From a virus: a stretch of DNA of 64,000 nucleotides. Below are positions 49,749 to 58,252 of this stretch, piece by piece; within the stretch, counting starts at the first letter, position 1, and the number at the start of each line of letters is the position of its first letter. The stretch covers positions 17,942 to 81,941 of the IMG/VR virus record IMGVR_UViG_3300030943_000007; one strand, written 5' to 3'. The notes beneath the pieces are model-generated. The model did not search any database. It had not been told where the DNA came from and worked only from the letters and a program-made list of their open reading frames with translations. Position numbers and translations under genes: made by a program.

Positions 49749-51627
49749 CGATGCTCATCCCCTTCATGCCGAATGGAAGCTCGAAGGCTCCCTGTCCATA
49801 CTCCAGTGGAGCCAGCTGCTCCCCGATCATGAAGAGAGAGCCGCCTGAGTCGATGGCCTCGCCGTCGGGGGTTTCCTCGCCGCCTATACCGATTGCTCCC
49901 ACGATAGAGCACACGAAGGCGTCTGCTTCGTCTTTCGACCCGTTCATGGGGTGGTCAACCTTGCCATTAACTCGGGACAGGCCCTCCAGCTCGTTCTGGA
50001 GGCGCTGACTGAACGGCATCTTGAGCCGACTGTCGCTGGCAACGTCCTTCAGGGTCTTCCAGAGATCAGGCTTCAGGTCGGTGGAAACCCGCTCCGAGAG
50101 GATGCCGTGGGAGGTCAGGATCTGGATCGTGTCGACGCTCTGGAAGCCGTCGAAGGTGAAGGACCCGATCCAGAAGCCGCGCTTGATCAGCTCGAAGCAG
50201 AGCTTGCGGGCCCAGCGGATCTGGATCTCCCGGGGGAGGACCTCCTTCTCGCCCCGCTCGTAGTCGATGGCGGCGATGTCGGCGGAGAAGTTGATGGTGA
50301 AGTCGTTGCGGACGTGGGGAGCCGTGGTCGTGTAGGAGGAGACGTAGCCGGTCTCGTCCTCCATGGTCTCGGTCTGATCAACCCACTTCTCGACGTGGCT
50401 CATGGCGATCCCGGCCCTGTCGCCCTTGACCGCGAGGTCACCGTGCATGGCGTAGCGGGCCCCTGCGACGGGACGGAAGTCGGCGGCGAAGGTGAAGACC
50501 GGCTCCCAGCCACGCACGGTCTGGCCTGTGGCCTTGCTGGTGGTTTCGACAACCTTGTAGTCGACCTGAATGGGCTGGTCCGGGCGGTCGACGGCCTGCC
50601 GGAAGATGGCCGGGTTGCGGAAGTAGGAGTCGGTGGCGCGGAAGGGGCGACACTCGTACTTGGCCGCTGCCTCTTCGGGGTCCTTGCGGTAGTCCGAAGC
50701 GAAGGCGTCCTTTCCAGAAATACGGGGGTTGACGTCCCACGTGGCGTACGGGCCGGAGGCGAAGTAGATCGACTGCTCGAAGCCGACGTCGAGGATGTCC
50801 TGCTCTGCCTCTGCGATCAGCTGCTGGATCGTGGAGCCGAGGTAGCGGGGGTAGGAGATCGCCGCCCGCTTGTAGCTCTCGGGGAAACGGGTGGAGGCGG
50901 AGGTCTTGAGCATCTTCAGGATCGACTCAGCGGAGGTGCTTGCCTCCCGGGCCCTGTTGCCCTGACCGATCATCTCGCCCGCAGCCTTGAAGGCATCGAT
51001 CTCGTCGGCGATGCCGAGGATGATGTTCAGGCCTTCCTGCGACTCCGCGTCGGAGTGGCCGGAAATGGCGGTGATGTTCTTGGCGTACTCGATGGTGTCG
51101 CGCTTGGGCTCGGCCTTGTCCTTGAACCAGCCCCGCTTGACCATCCGGGTCAGCGGCTCGAAGAACGCGCGGTTGGCCTGCGCGGAGTTGGCCGCGATGT
51201 TCAGGATGTGGATCGAGTCGTCCTCAGGCATGTTGAAGTAGCGCTGGGGGGACCGCAGGCACATCAGCAGGTAGGCGACCCGCATGGCCGCGACGCGCAC
51301 GGTGGAGTCCTTGCCGCCACCCTTGCCCCACTCAGCGGCGATCAGGTTCTTCATTGGGTAGGGCTTGGCCCAGTAGCCGCCGAACCAGTCGCCCATGTCG
51401 ATGAAGGTCTTCTGGAGGTAGACCCGCTCGATCACCCGGACCAGCTCGTACTGGATGTCGGAGAGCATCCACTCCGCGCCGAGGTACCCCTTGTCCTGCA
51501 CGAAGACCTGAAGGGGTACCGGCTCCTCAGCGAAGATCTCCTCCGCCGCCGAGCGTGCGTGGTATCCCGGGTCGATGTCGAAGCGGGACGCCGCGCCAGC
51601 TGAGGTGGGTGTCCACAAGACGGTCAC
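49741..51627 (-). CDS. terL: Terminase large subunit
   Basis: A 628-residue packaging motor. Walker A is EWGKGGGKDST (residues 99-109) and Walker B IILGIADEIDAF with D208/E209. The nuclease domain has acidic residues in AMHGDLAVKGDRAG (D397), FTFDGFQSVD and SKDEADAF (about 585). All expected motifs are intact. No small-subunit gene is identified with certainty; the genes at 51631 or 52403 are candidates by position. Confidence 0.95.
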   Translation of the reverse strand: MTVLWTPTSAGAASRFDIDPGYHARSAAEEIFAEEPVPLQVFVQDKGYLGAEWMLSDIQYELVRVIERVYLQKTFIDMGDWFGGYWAKPYPMKNLIAAEWGKGGGKDSTVRVAAMRVAYLLMCLRSPQRYFNMPEDDSIHILNIAANSAQANRAFFEPLTRMVKRGWFKDKAEPKRDTIEYAKNITAISGHSDAESQEGLNIILGIADEIDAFKAAGEMIGQGNRAREASTSAESILKMLKTSASTRFPESYKRAAISYPRYLGSTIQQLIAEAEQDILDVGFEQSIYFASGPYATWDVNPRISGKDAFASDYRKDPEEAAAKYECRPFRATDSYFRNPAIFRQAVDRPDQPIQVDYKVVETTSKATGQTVRGWEPVFTFAADFRPVAGARYAMHGDLAVKGDRAGIAMSHVEKWVDQTETMEDETGYVSSYTTTAPHVRNDFTINFSADIAAIDYERGEKEVLPREIQIRWARKLCFELIKRGFWIGSFTFDGFQSVDTIQILTSHGILSERVSTDLKPDLWKTLKDVASDSRLKMPFSQRLQNELEGLSRVNGKVDHPMNGSKDEADAFVCSIVGAIGIGGEETPDGEAIDSGGSLFMIGEQLAPLEYGQGAFELPFGMKGMSIGV

Positions 51628-51630
51628 GGG

Positions 51631-52392
51631 CTACCCCCGCTGCGCGATCTTCTGGATCTTCGCGAGGAAGCTGGGGTCGCTGTTCTTCATGTTGATGACG
51701 TCTTCGAGGAGGTCCTCTTCGGCCTCGGTGAGCTTGTCCTCTTCGGGGGCATCCACCCACTCCTGCTTGACCTCGGTCGGGTCGCCGAACTCCACGTCGG
51801 TGCCCTCGACGGTGTAGGGGACCTTGTGGAACTCGGAGCCCTCACGGCCCTCGACCTCGACGATGATGTAGTCGGTCCACAGCTCCCGGATCCAGCTGTA
51901 CTCGTGCATCAGGACGGGAGAGTCCATGGAGAACGGCCCATCGCCGTGCTCGGAGCGGTGAGCAGCTTCCTTGGCCTTGCGGATCGCGCGCTCACGGGCG
52001 TTCCACGCGCTGCGGATCATCTCGGTGTTGAAGGAGCCGACGTTGGTCAGCATCAGGTACTCGAAGCCGTCGTGGCGGGAGGCCTTGACGATCTTCTTGG
52101 CCGCGTTCTTGCCCTTCAGCGCTTCCCACTCGGAGACGGCCTTGGCTGCCTTGCCCCGGGTGTCGGCATCGACGTCGCCACCACCAGCTGCCCAAACCTT
52201 GCACCGGGAGACGGCGATGGCAATAGCCTGTCCCTTGGACTTGCCGGACTTCATGACGCCCTTGGCGATGTGGCAGATGTAGTTCGGCAGGCCCCCAGCC
52301 TTCTCCACCCAGTTCTTCTTCGGGGAGCTGTCCAGTGAGCACGGTCCCGCAGCGGCGAGCTTGAGGATCAGGTCGATTTCGTTGCTGTCCAT
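51631..52392 (-). CDS. Hypothetical protein preceding terminase
   Basis: A 253-residue protein from ATG 52392. Residues 28-85 (KNWVEKAGGLPNYICHIAKGVMKSGKSKGQAIAIAVSRCKVWAAGGG) match a short helical domain that recurs in actinophage virion-module proteins. The C-terminal half is acidic (DAPEEDKLTEAEEDLLEDVI). Its role is unknown; a terminase or portal accessory is possible. Confidence 0.75.
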   Translation of the reverse strand: MDSNEIDLILKLAAAGPCSLDSSPKKNWVEKAGGLPNYICHIAKGVMKSGKSKGQAIAIAVSRCKVWAAGGGDVDADTRGKAAKAVSEWEALKGKNAAKKIVKASRHDGFEYLMLTNVGSFNTEMIRSAWNARERAIRKAKEAAHRSEHGDGPFSMDSPVLMHEYSWIRELWTDYIIVEVEGREGSEFHKVPYTVEGTDVEFGDPTEVKQEWVDAPEEDKLTEAEEDLLEDVINMKNSDPSFLAKIQKIAQRG

Positions 52393-52402
52393 GGATCCTC
52401 TT

Positions 52403-52849
52403 TCAGTAGCCAGCAGCTGCGAACTGCTCCTTGAAGTGGAGCAGCAGCATCTGCCGGGTGGGCTTGTCCTCAATCAGCTCGACGCCCTTCATGGCAATGC
52501 TGGTGAACTCGTCGAGGAACGCCGCACGCAGCTGCTCGTGGCCAGTGGCCAGAACCTTGTTCCACTCCTTGACCATGTCCAGCCACTGGGCGGTGGCGTC
52601 CTTCTCAGAGTTCACGCCGCGCCAGCCGCCGTAGATCTCGTGGTAGCGCAGCATCACGTACTTGGTCGCGATCCGCTCCAGCAGGAACTCCTGCACGGTG
52701 TGCATCGGAATGCCCCGGGACTCGGCCTGTAGCTTCCGCACGGACGTCAGGTACAGCTCAGCCAGCTCAGGCTTGGCCAGCACGTCGGCAGGCAGCTGGA
52801 AGGCGACCCCCAGCTCGGGGGCCTCATCTTCCGGAGGCAGACTCGTCAC
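52403..52849 (-). CDS. Hypothetical protein, possible small terminase
   Basis: A 148-residue helical protein (LPADVLAKPELAELYLTSVRKLQAESRGIPMHTVQEFLLERIATKY). The GTG at 52849 directly abuts a late motif (52850-52866), so the mRNA may be leaderless and this gene opens the packaging operon. The position fits a small terminase, but no clear HTH is visible. Confidence 0.65.
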   Translation of the reverse strand: MTSLPPEDEAPELGVAFQLPADVLAKPELAELYLTSVRKLQAESRGIPMHTVQEFLLERIATKYVMLRYHEIYGGWRGVNSEKDATAQWLDMVKEWNKVLATGHEQLRAAFLDEFTSIAMKGVELIEDKPTRQMLLLHFKEQFAAAGY

Positions 52850-53586
52850 ACCTCTGAAGATCGGCCCTTCATTCGATACCCCCCACGCGCATGGAGTGGA
52901 CGGAAGCTCTCGGCGGTGCGGAAGTTCTCAGCGGTGCCGTGGATGCCGTAGACGCCGATGTTGTCGACGCGACTCATTTCAGGAAACACACCGGACAGCC
53001 CGAGCTGGGGGAAGATCCGGGTGTTGAGGTTCCAGTCCCATCCCGACTGGTTGCCGGGGGTGCCGTTGAAGGTCGAGTAGTCGTGGTCCCACGTCGGGCC
53101 GAGGACGTCATGCCAGACGTTCTTCCACGTGCCCCATATCCACGGGTTGAACTCGGAGAGGACCTGCACCACCTCAGGGTCGGATCCGGGACCGTCGGTG
53201 TAGGCGTGCACCGTGGCCACCTCAGAATCATCTCTGAAGGCTGCCTCCGCCCAGTCGAAGTACTCCAGCACGTCGTCGGAGACGCACAGGTCGTCCTCTG
53301 CCCGGATGACGAAGTCGAAGTTCTTGAACATCTTCTCGAAGCCCACCCACGGGTGGTGGAGGACACCGTAGCGGGTGGGGTTGACCTCGACGTGGGACGC
53401 GAGGTGGCCCATCCTCACGAAGGAGGCCTCGACGATGGCGGCGCACTCCTCCGCCTTGGGTCCGGGCTCGATCATCACGAGGAAGGGCACCCCGAGCACG
53501 CCCCGGACGAGTTCCCACGACCGCATGGTCCGGGCCAGCAGCTCGGGCCGGTCGTAGGCGGTGAGGAAGATGGCCTTGGTCATCAT
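52846..53586 (-). CDS. Glycosyltransferase (GT-A-like)
   Basis: A 246-residue protein from ATG 53586 (MMTKAIFLTAYDRPELLARTMRSWELVRG), the standard opening of GT-A enzymes, with acidic donor motif VIRAEDDLCVSDDVLEYF. The late part (SGWDWNLNTRIF) resembles an acceptor loop. It overlaps the methyltransferase above. A late-motif promoter lies in its 3' end. Confidence 0.8.
   Translation of the reverse strand: MMTKAIFLTAYDRPELLARTMRSWELVRGVLGVPFLVMIEPGPKAEECAAIVEASFVRMGHLASHVEVNPTRYGVLHHPWVGFEKMFKNFDFVIRAEDDLCVSDDVLEYFDWAEAAFRDDSEVATVHAYTDGPGSDPEVVQVLSEFNPWIWGTWKNVWHDVLGPTWDHDYSTFNGTPGNQSGWDWNLNTRIFPQLGLSGVFPEMSRVDNIGVYGIHGTAENFRTAESFRPLHARGGYRMKGRSSEV
52850..52866 (-). promoter_or_regulatory. 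Late-motif promoter for packaging operon
   Basis: The minus strand reads GGCCGATCTTCAGAGGT, directly followed by the GTG at 52849. Confidence 0.65.
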
Positions 53587-54092
53587 GGGTGGACCGCCGT
53601 CGCACGGCTGTCGGTGCCGCCGAGTTCGGTGGTGTGTGGCACCTCGCTGACCTCGACGCCCTCCCACCCCTGAGCTGACAGGACCTGATCAATCGCATGG
53701 ATGGGGACGTTGCCGTACCAGCCGGGCTGGTCCGGGTCATCGTGGTTGACGCCGTGGACGCCTCTCCCGGGGCCTGCACAGGTGACGATCAGCCGACCAC
53801 CCGGCTTCAGCATCAGGAAGGCGTTGTTGAGGATCTCACGCCAGTACGGGGTGTGCTCCAGCAGCTCGCAGCAGACCACCAGATCCACCGGCTTGCTGGG
53901 GCGCACGGTGGCCGCGTTGGCAACCAGATCCACGTCCGGGCCATCGACGGCGTCGATCCCGATGTACTGGGTGCCGGTGAAGAACTGGCGGATCCCTCTG
54001 CCGCTGGTGTTGCGGGATCCGAGTTCGATCACGATCATCTCGGGGTCGTGGGTCTCCCACTGGCGGACCCAACTCATTGCCTCTTCGTGCAT
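53583..54092 (-). CDS. SAM-dependent methyltransferase
   Basis: A 169-residue class I methyltransferase. Motif I is MIVIELGSRNTSGRG, the acidic strand IGIDAVDGPDVDLVAN, motif IV DLVVCCELLEHTP and motif post-IV MLKPGGRLIVTCAGPG. No base-flipping motif typical of DNA methyltransferases is visible. Its place among glycosyltransferases suggests modification of a glycan or small molecule. Confidence 0.85.
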   Translation of the reverse strand: MHEEAMSWVRQWETHDPEMIVIELGSRNTSGRGIRQFFTGTQYIGIDAVDGPDVDLVANAATVRPSKPVDLVVCCELLEHTPYWREILNNAFLMLKPGGRLIVTCAGPGRGVHGVNHDDPDQPGWYGNVPIHAIDQVLSAQGWEGVEVSEVPHTTELGGTDSRATAVHP

Positions 54093-54114
54093 CAGGACTC
54101 CTTCTTGGGGGTGA

Positions 54115-54804
54115 TCACTTGTGCTGCCACCACGCTGTGCCGTTGTCGGCGTTGGCCCAGAAGGTGGTGTGTACGAGTTCTCCGGTGACGACGCGGGCGG
54201 GGGCGTTGCAATACGCCGTCAAGTTGAAGATCGCCATGTCCGACTTGGTGGGCCAGCCAGCTCCGGCCCACTGCACCAGCAGTGCGGCGAGGAACGCCTG
54301 CACGGTCTTGACGTGGCCCCCCACCAGACCGGCGTTGAGCAGCAGCAGGTCCCGCTCGGAGTCGATGAACAGCTGCTCGATGGGGGAGGGGTGGTGGTTG
54401 ATGTTGCGCATCCAGTCGCAGCCCACGAGGTGCTGCTCCTCGCTGCCGACATACAGGACGCCTTCCTCCATCTGATCCCACGGCTCCCGGAGCATGGTCA
54501 CGTCCGAGCCGTCGGTCAGCCACACCTTGTCGAGGCTGTGCTCGTTGAGGTAGAGCCACTGGAGGAAGTAGACCCACCGGTTGAAGTACGGGCCACCGGA
54601 GGGGACGTTGGGAGACGCCAGATCGGAGGAGTTGACCAGCTGCACCCCCTGCGGGGTGGTGGTGAGTTCGTCGGCGATCACGACAGGGGTGGCACCCTTG
54701 ATGGACGCTGCCCACGTTTCCAGAATCGAGGGATCGGCATCCCACTTCCGGCCCCGCATCGGGTCGGGCTCCTTGGTCAGGAGGGAGGTCACGACGACAT
54801 TCAT
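54115..54804 (-). CDS. Glycosyltransferase-like protein
   Basis: A 229-residue protein from ATG 54804 (MNVVVTSLLTKEPDPMRGRKWDAD). WLTDGSDVTMLREPW (about 95-110) is a DxxD-type nucleotide-sugar site, and LLLLNAGLVGGHVKTVQAF resembles the acceptor part of phage GT-A enzymes. It overlaps the next gene upstream by 4 bases. Confidence 0.7.
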   Translation of the reverse strand: MNVVVTSLLTKEPDPMRGRKWDADPSILETWAASIKGATPVVIADELTTTPQGVQLVNSSDLASPNVPSGGPYFNRWVYFLQWLYLNEHSLDKVWLTDGSDVTMLREPWDQMEEGVLYVGSEEQHLVGCDWMRNINHHPSPIEQLFIDSERDLLLLNAGLVGGHVKTVQAFLAALLVQWAGAGWPTKSDMAIFNLTAYCNAPARVVTGELVHTTFWANADNGTAWWQHK

Positions 54805-55409
54805 GAAACGTGCTCCCTCAGGGCAGTGGTGGAGACGAGCACGGATCCTCCGACGTAACGGGTACGGCGGCAGTAGTCCGCCCATGCGTCTGCTCCGTCG
54901 TAGACACGTGGGTCGAAGCGGACCTTCATCTCTCCGGACACCACGACGGCGCTGGGGTGAGCCTGATCAGGCTCGTTTCCGAAGAAGGTCTGGTGAGCGC
55001 GAGGTCCGATCACATCGAAGAGGTCTGGCTCGGCCATCCACACGTCCAGCGTACGCATGTGGTGCCTGAGGCTGTCCGCGTGGCGCAGGGGCAATGGTGC
55101 TGTCGGATCGAGCAGGAGGACGTCCCAGATGGCGTCTGCGGGCTGCTGGGCGGCGATGTGGTCAAGGCCTGCGTTCCACAGCATGGAGTCCCGGTAGGCC
55201 CCGAGGATGACCGGATTCTCTGCCGTCCGGCGATGGAAGTGCAGCGGATACTCCGAGACCACCACGGCGCGCTCAGCGGGGACCCGCATGGCTGAATACG
55301 CGGAGGGTACGTCCACGAACTTGCCGGACTTCACGATGGACAGGATCCAAAGTTCGGGGAGGCCGGTGGTGGCTGGGACTGTGGGGGCGAGCAAGGATGT
55401 CAAGGCCAT
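54801..55409 (-). CDS. Hypothetical protein of glycosyltransferase cluster
   Basis: A 202-residue protein (LPELWILSIVKSGKFVDVPSAYSAMRVPAERAVVVSEYPLHFHRRTAENPVILGAYRDSMLWNAGLDHI). Its Asp-containing strand VLLLDPTAPLPLRHADSL and its linkage to two glycosyltransferases suggest a GT-A-like enzyme. GGAGGAA precedes the ATG. Family uncertain. Confidence 0.65.
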   Translation of the reverse strand: MALTSLLAPTVPATTGLPELWILSIVKSGKFVDVPSAYSAMRVPAERAVVVSEYPLHFHRRTAENPVILGAYRDSMLWNAGLDHIAAQQPADAIWDVLLLDPTAPLPLRHADSLRHHMRTLDVWMAEPDLFDVIGPRAHQTFFGNEPDQAHPSAVVVSGEMKVRFDPRVYDGADAWADYCRRTRYVGGSVLVSTTALREHVS

Positions 55410-55482
55410 TCCTCCAAAATAGGTAAGAGTCCCCCCGGCCTCGCGAGCAGCCTACAACGGGAGAACTGAATCGGTGCAAAAC

Positions 55483-56610
55483 TCATACAGATGCAGCCGG
55501 AGCAAACCGCTGGAGGTCGGAAAGGCTCATCCTCCGGGGGGTCTGAACCTCCTCAGTGGATGGAGCAGGGACGGCCATCGCCATGACCTTGGGGATGATG
55601 TCCTTGCCCTTGGTGAACGCCTCGGTGACCAGCACCAGCGCCATCTCCAGCACCCCTCTGGGGTCGTCGGAGCGGATCTTGGTCTTGACCTCCCACAACA
55701 CCCGGATCGCAGCAAGCAACCGCTCCGGCTCCAGCTTCAGTGCCAGCCCATGGCGGACCTCGTAGTCCTCCCCCGACACCTTCAGGGTGCCTCCGGCGCG
55801 CAGCACCAGCAGGTCCCTCAGGCAGGAGACCAGCTCAGCGGTGATCTGGCCGGGCGAGCCCACCGAGGACAGCTGGGTGTCCAGCACCTCGAAGACCCGG
55901 GAGTGGTCGCCGGAGGCGCAGGCCTCCAGCAGGGCTGGTGCCGTGTCGTGCTCCCCCGTCAGGCGCTGGTAGTCAGCCATGGTGGTCACCTGTGCGCGCC
56001 ACGTCTGGTCCAGTGCCATCAGCGCGGTGCGGACGTTGCCACCTGCCAGCCGGACGATGTGGTTGATCAGGTCGAACTCGGCAGGGATCGACTCCTTCTG
56101 GGCGATCACCATCACCCGGTCCAGCACGTCGGCGTCGGGGACGGCGCGGAACTGGAACTCCACCAGCCTGCTCAGCACGGTGCCGGGGATCTTGTGGGGC
56201 TCGGTGGTGACCAGCACGAACACGGTATTGCTCGGCGGCTCCTCCAGCGTCTTCAGGAGGGCCTCGAAGCCCTGCCGGGTGATGCTGTGTGCCTCGTCCA
56301 GCACCATGACCCTGTGGGCCCCTCCTGTGGAGAACCGGGCCACGTCCAGCAGCTTGCGGATCTGGTCCACGCCCCCATTGCTGGCAGCGTCCACCTCGAT
56401 CACATCGGAGGCCCCCATCTGGGAGGCGAGCACCCGGGCGGCTGTGGTCTTGCCCACCCCGGACGGGCCGGAGAAGAGCAGGGCGTGTGGGACCCGGTCG
56501 GTGTCGACCATCCGCTGGAGCACGGTGGCGTTGAGCCGCTGACCCACCAGATCGGGGAACACCTGTGGCCGGTACTTCAGGGCCAGTGGGGCTGTGTCGG
56601 CGTCGCTCAT
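55483..56610 (-). CDS. dnaX: DnaX-like clamp loader subunit (gamma)
   Basis: A 375-residue AAA+ protein from ATG 56610 (MSDADTAPLALKYRPQVFPDLVGQ). Walker A is FSGPSGVGKTT (47-56), Walker B VMVLDEAH (D105/E106), followed by FEALLKTLEEPP, and SRL (147-149) where bacterial DnaX has SRC. The Cys zinc module normally inserted after Walker A is absent. The length fits gamma rather than tau. With the delta-, delta'- and clamp-like genes it could form a complete phage loader. Confidence 0.9.
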   Translation of the reverse strand: MSDADTAPLALKYRPQVFPDLVGQRLNATVLQRMVDTDRVPHALLFSGPSGVGKTTAARVLASQMGASDVIEVDAASNGGVDQIRKLLDVARFSTGGAHRVMVLDEAHSITRQGFEALLKTLEEPPSNTVFVLVTTEPHKIPGTVLSRLVEFQFRAVPDADVLDRVMVIAQKESIPAEFDLINHIVRLAGGNVRTALMALDQTWRAQVTTMADYQRLTGEHDTAPALLEACASGDHSRVFEVLDTQLSSVGSPGQITAELVSCLRDLLVLRAGGTLKVSGEDYEVRHGLALKLEPERLLAAIRVLWEVKTKIRSDDPRGVLEMALVLVTEAFTKGKDIIPKVMAMAVPAPSTEEVQTPRRMSLSDLQRFAPAASV

Positions 56611-56768
56611 CACTTGCTCGTCACGAACGAGCCGAAGCACCCGGCAGGAGCGTCCTGAAACGGGATGTAGAAGCAGTGCGAGTAGAACCAGAAGCCGTAC
56701 AGGCACATCACCGCAACCAGCGTGGCGGCTGCCAGCAGGGACACATGGACCTTGACGTTCTCAGGCAT
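56610..56768 (-). CDS. Small membrane protein
   Basis: A 52-residue protein (MPENVKVHVS, then LLAAATLVAVMCLYGFWFYSHCFYI) with one transmembrane segment and two or three cysteines. It overlaps the upstream gene by 8 bases and ends at the DnaX start (TGATG). Confidence 0.7.
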   Translation of the reverse strand: MPENVKVHVSLLAAATLVAVMCLYGFWFYSHCFYIPFQDAPAGCFGSFVTSK

Positions 56769-56997
56769 GAGGGGCTTCCTGTTCGTCGGCAAGGATGTCC
56801 TGCCGGTAGTCGGCGACGACCAAGGCCAGTACCTCACCGATGTCGGTGGCGTGGCCGTAGAAGTGGTCGAACGCGGAGATGATGACCCTCTCGCAGCTCT
56901 CGCAGGGCTTGCCGGAGATGAGGCAGTCGGTGTGCACCCCGCCGTGCTCGTGGGCCCAGCGCAGGACCTTGCGGGGCATACCGGGATCAACATTCAT
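56761..56997 (-). CDS. Small hypothetical protein with CxxC
   Basis: A 78-residue protein (MNVDPGMPRKVLRWAHEHGGVHTDCLISGKPCESCERVIISAFDHFYGH). The Cys/His pattern C25, C32, C35 may bind zinc. A palindrome copy covers its start (56996-57007). Confidence 0.7.
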   Translation of the reverse strand: MNVDPGMPRKVLRWAHEHGGVHTDCLISGKPCESCERVIISAFDHFYGHATDIGEVLALVVADYRQDILADEQEAPHA

Positions 56998-56998
56998 T

Positions 56999-57649
56999 TC
57001 AGGAAACGTCCTTCACAACGGTCTTGCCGTTGGTGGTGGAGAAGTTGTAGACCCGGTCGGCGTACTGGGCGAACTCTGGCTGGTGGGTGACCATGATGAT
57101 CTGGACCCCGGTGCGGTCGACGACCTCGCGCAGGAACTGCCCTGTCGGTTCGAGGTACTCCGCGCTCACGTGGGCGAAGATCTCGTCCAGCACCATGATC
57201 GTGGAGTCACGGGGATCGCGACCCATCAGCATGACGACGAACCGCAGCAGGAAGCCGATCACGGCGGCAAGGCCACCGCCCCGGGCGTCCATCACCGGGG
57301 TCTCGATGACGTCGTTGCCCAGCGTCGTGCGGACCACGAACTCGACCACTGCGGTCTTGCCCTTCACGGCCTGCACGATGTGGAAGCTCAGGGTGTCGTC
57401 GAAGATCATCCGCAGGCCCCGGGTGACCAGCTCCTCGATGCTGGACTGGGCGGCAAGCTGCCGCTCCTCCCCCAGCGAGTTCAGCAGCACCGTCACGCGG
57501 TCCAGCTCCTCCACCAGTGCGGACAGGTCTGACACCTCGGTGGTCAGCTCCTTGCCCCGCAACAGCACCGCCCGGACCCCACCCTGCGCCACATCGATCT
57601 GCCGACGGCGCTGGCGGGCCCTGACGACCAGCGAATCCAATGTGTCCAT
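56999..57649 (-). CDS. C-terminal half of an ABC/SMC-type ATPase
   Basis: A 216-residue protein resembling the C-terminal lobe of RecN/SbcC/Rad50. An N-terminal coiled coil is followed by signature-like ARGGGLA (122-128), Walker B TIMVLDEIFAH (150-160) and the switch His in MVTHQ (H189). There is no Walker A anywhere in the protein, so a partner must supply it. The ATG directly abuts an early-motif promoter (57650-57664), predicting a leaderless mRNA. Confidence 0.8.
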   Translation of the reverse strand: MDTLDSLVVRARQRRRQIDVAQGGVRAVLLRGKELTTEVSDLSALVEELDRVTVLLNSLGEERQLAAQSSIEELVTRGLRMIFDDTLSFHIVQAVKGKTAVVEFVVRTTLGNDVIETPVMDARGGGLAAVIGFLLRFVVMLMGRDPRDSTIMVLDEIFAHVSAEYLEPTGQFLREVVDRTGVQIIMVTHQPEFAQYADRVYNFSTTNGKTVVKDVS

Positions 57650-58163
57650 GACTACTGGTACGCCTCAGAACGTCGCCAGACCAACCGGGGTGCCCAATGA
57701 GTGCATCAATCTCTTTTTCGGAAACGTCTTGGGGGGCGTCGGCGACCACACGCTTGCGCAACCGGGTCGCGTGCTGACGGCTGATGCCGAGCTTCGCCGC
57801 CACCTGCGCCGCGCTCATGTAGGCCAGATCCTTGACCATGCCCAACAGCGGCGAGACCCGCTTGGACCGGCAGCCCCCACGGTGGGCCTTCTCGAAGCAC
57901 TCGTGCTCGGGGTCGTAGTGCTCCAGCGCGTACTCCGCCGCCGAGACAGCCATGTCCGCTGTGAGCAGGTAGGACCGTTCGGTAGCGCCTAACGGTCGGT
58001 GGAGCTTCACACTGACCGTGAAGACCCAGTCGCTGAGCATGTCGACATCCGGGAACGGAGTGCTCGTGCGGCGGAAGGTGTGGAGGTACCGGTTGGCGTT
58101 GCCCTTCATCCACCCGAGGACGTCAGAAGAGTCGCCACACTCGGGGTAGGGGAACAGCTTCAC
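57207..58163 (-). CDS. HTH protein with read-through C-terminus
   Basis: The likely functional part is 58163 to about 57665: GTG start (VKLFPYPECGDSSDVLGWMKGNANRYLHTFRR) and a helix-turn-helix, YMSAAQVAAKLGISRQHATRLRKRV. The GTG directly abuts an early motif (58164-58178). The frame then runs without a stop through the next promoter and 443 bases into the ATPase gene, where the sequence looks like an antisense-frame artefact. A +1 shift near 57715 would end at TGA 57667. Either a real long overlap, a shift, or a sequence error. Confidence 0.5.
   Translation of the reverse strand: MKLFPYPECGDSSDVLGWMKGNANRYLHTFRRTSTPFPDVDMLSDWVFTVSVKLHRPLGATERSYLLTADMAVSAAEYALEHYDPEHECFEKAHRGGCRSKRVSPLLGMVKDLAYMSAAQVAAKLGISRQHATRLRKRVVADAPQDVSEKEIDALIGHPGWSGDVLRRTSSHGHIGFAGRQGPPAPSADRCGAGWGPGGAVAGQGADHRGVRPVRTGGGAGPRDGAAELAGGGAAACRPVQHRGAGHPGPADDLRRHPELPHRAGREGQDRSGRVRGPHDAGQRRHRDPGDGRPGRWPCRRDRLPAAVRRHADGSRSP
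57650..57664 (-). promoter_or_regulatory. Early-motif promoter, leaderless mRNA
   Basis: The minus strand reads GGCGTACCAGTAGTC, directly followed by the ATG at 57649. Confidence 0.65.
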
Positions 58164-58178
58164 AACTACTGGTACGCG
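58164..58178 (-). promoter_or_regulatory. Early-motif promoter, leaderless mRNA
   Basis: The minus strand reads CGCGTACCAGTAGTT, directly followed by the GTG at 58163. Confidence 0.65.
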
Positions 58179-58239
58179 GATCGGACCCGAAAACGCAGCG
58201 AGCCCTCGATCAGAGACCAAGGACTCGATGAGCCTTACT

Positions 58240-58252
58240 CCCCCTACGGGGG
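58240..58252 (-). terminator. Short GC hairpin downstream of 58279 gene
   Basis: CCCCC, three bases, GGGGG lies 27 bases after the stop of the 58279-58557 gene. There is no U-run, so it is a weak terminator candidate. Confidence 0.4.
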
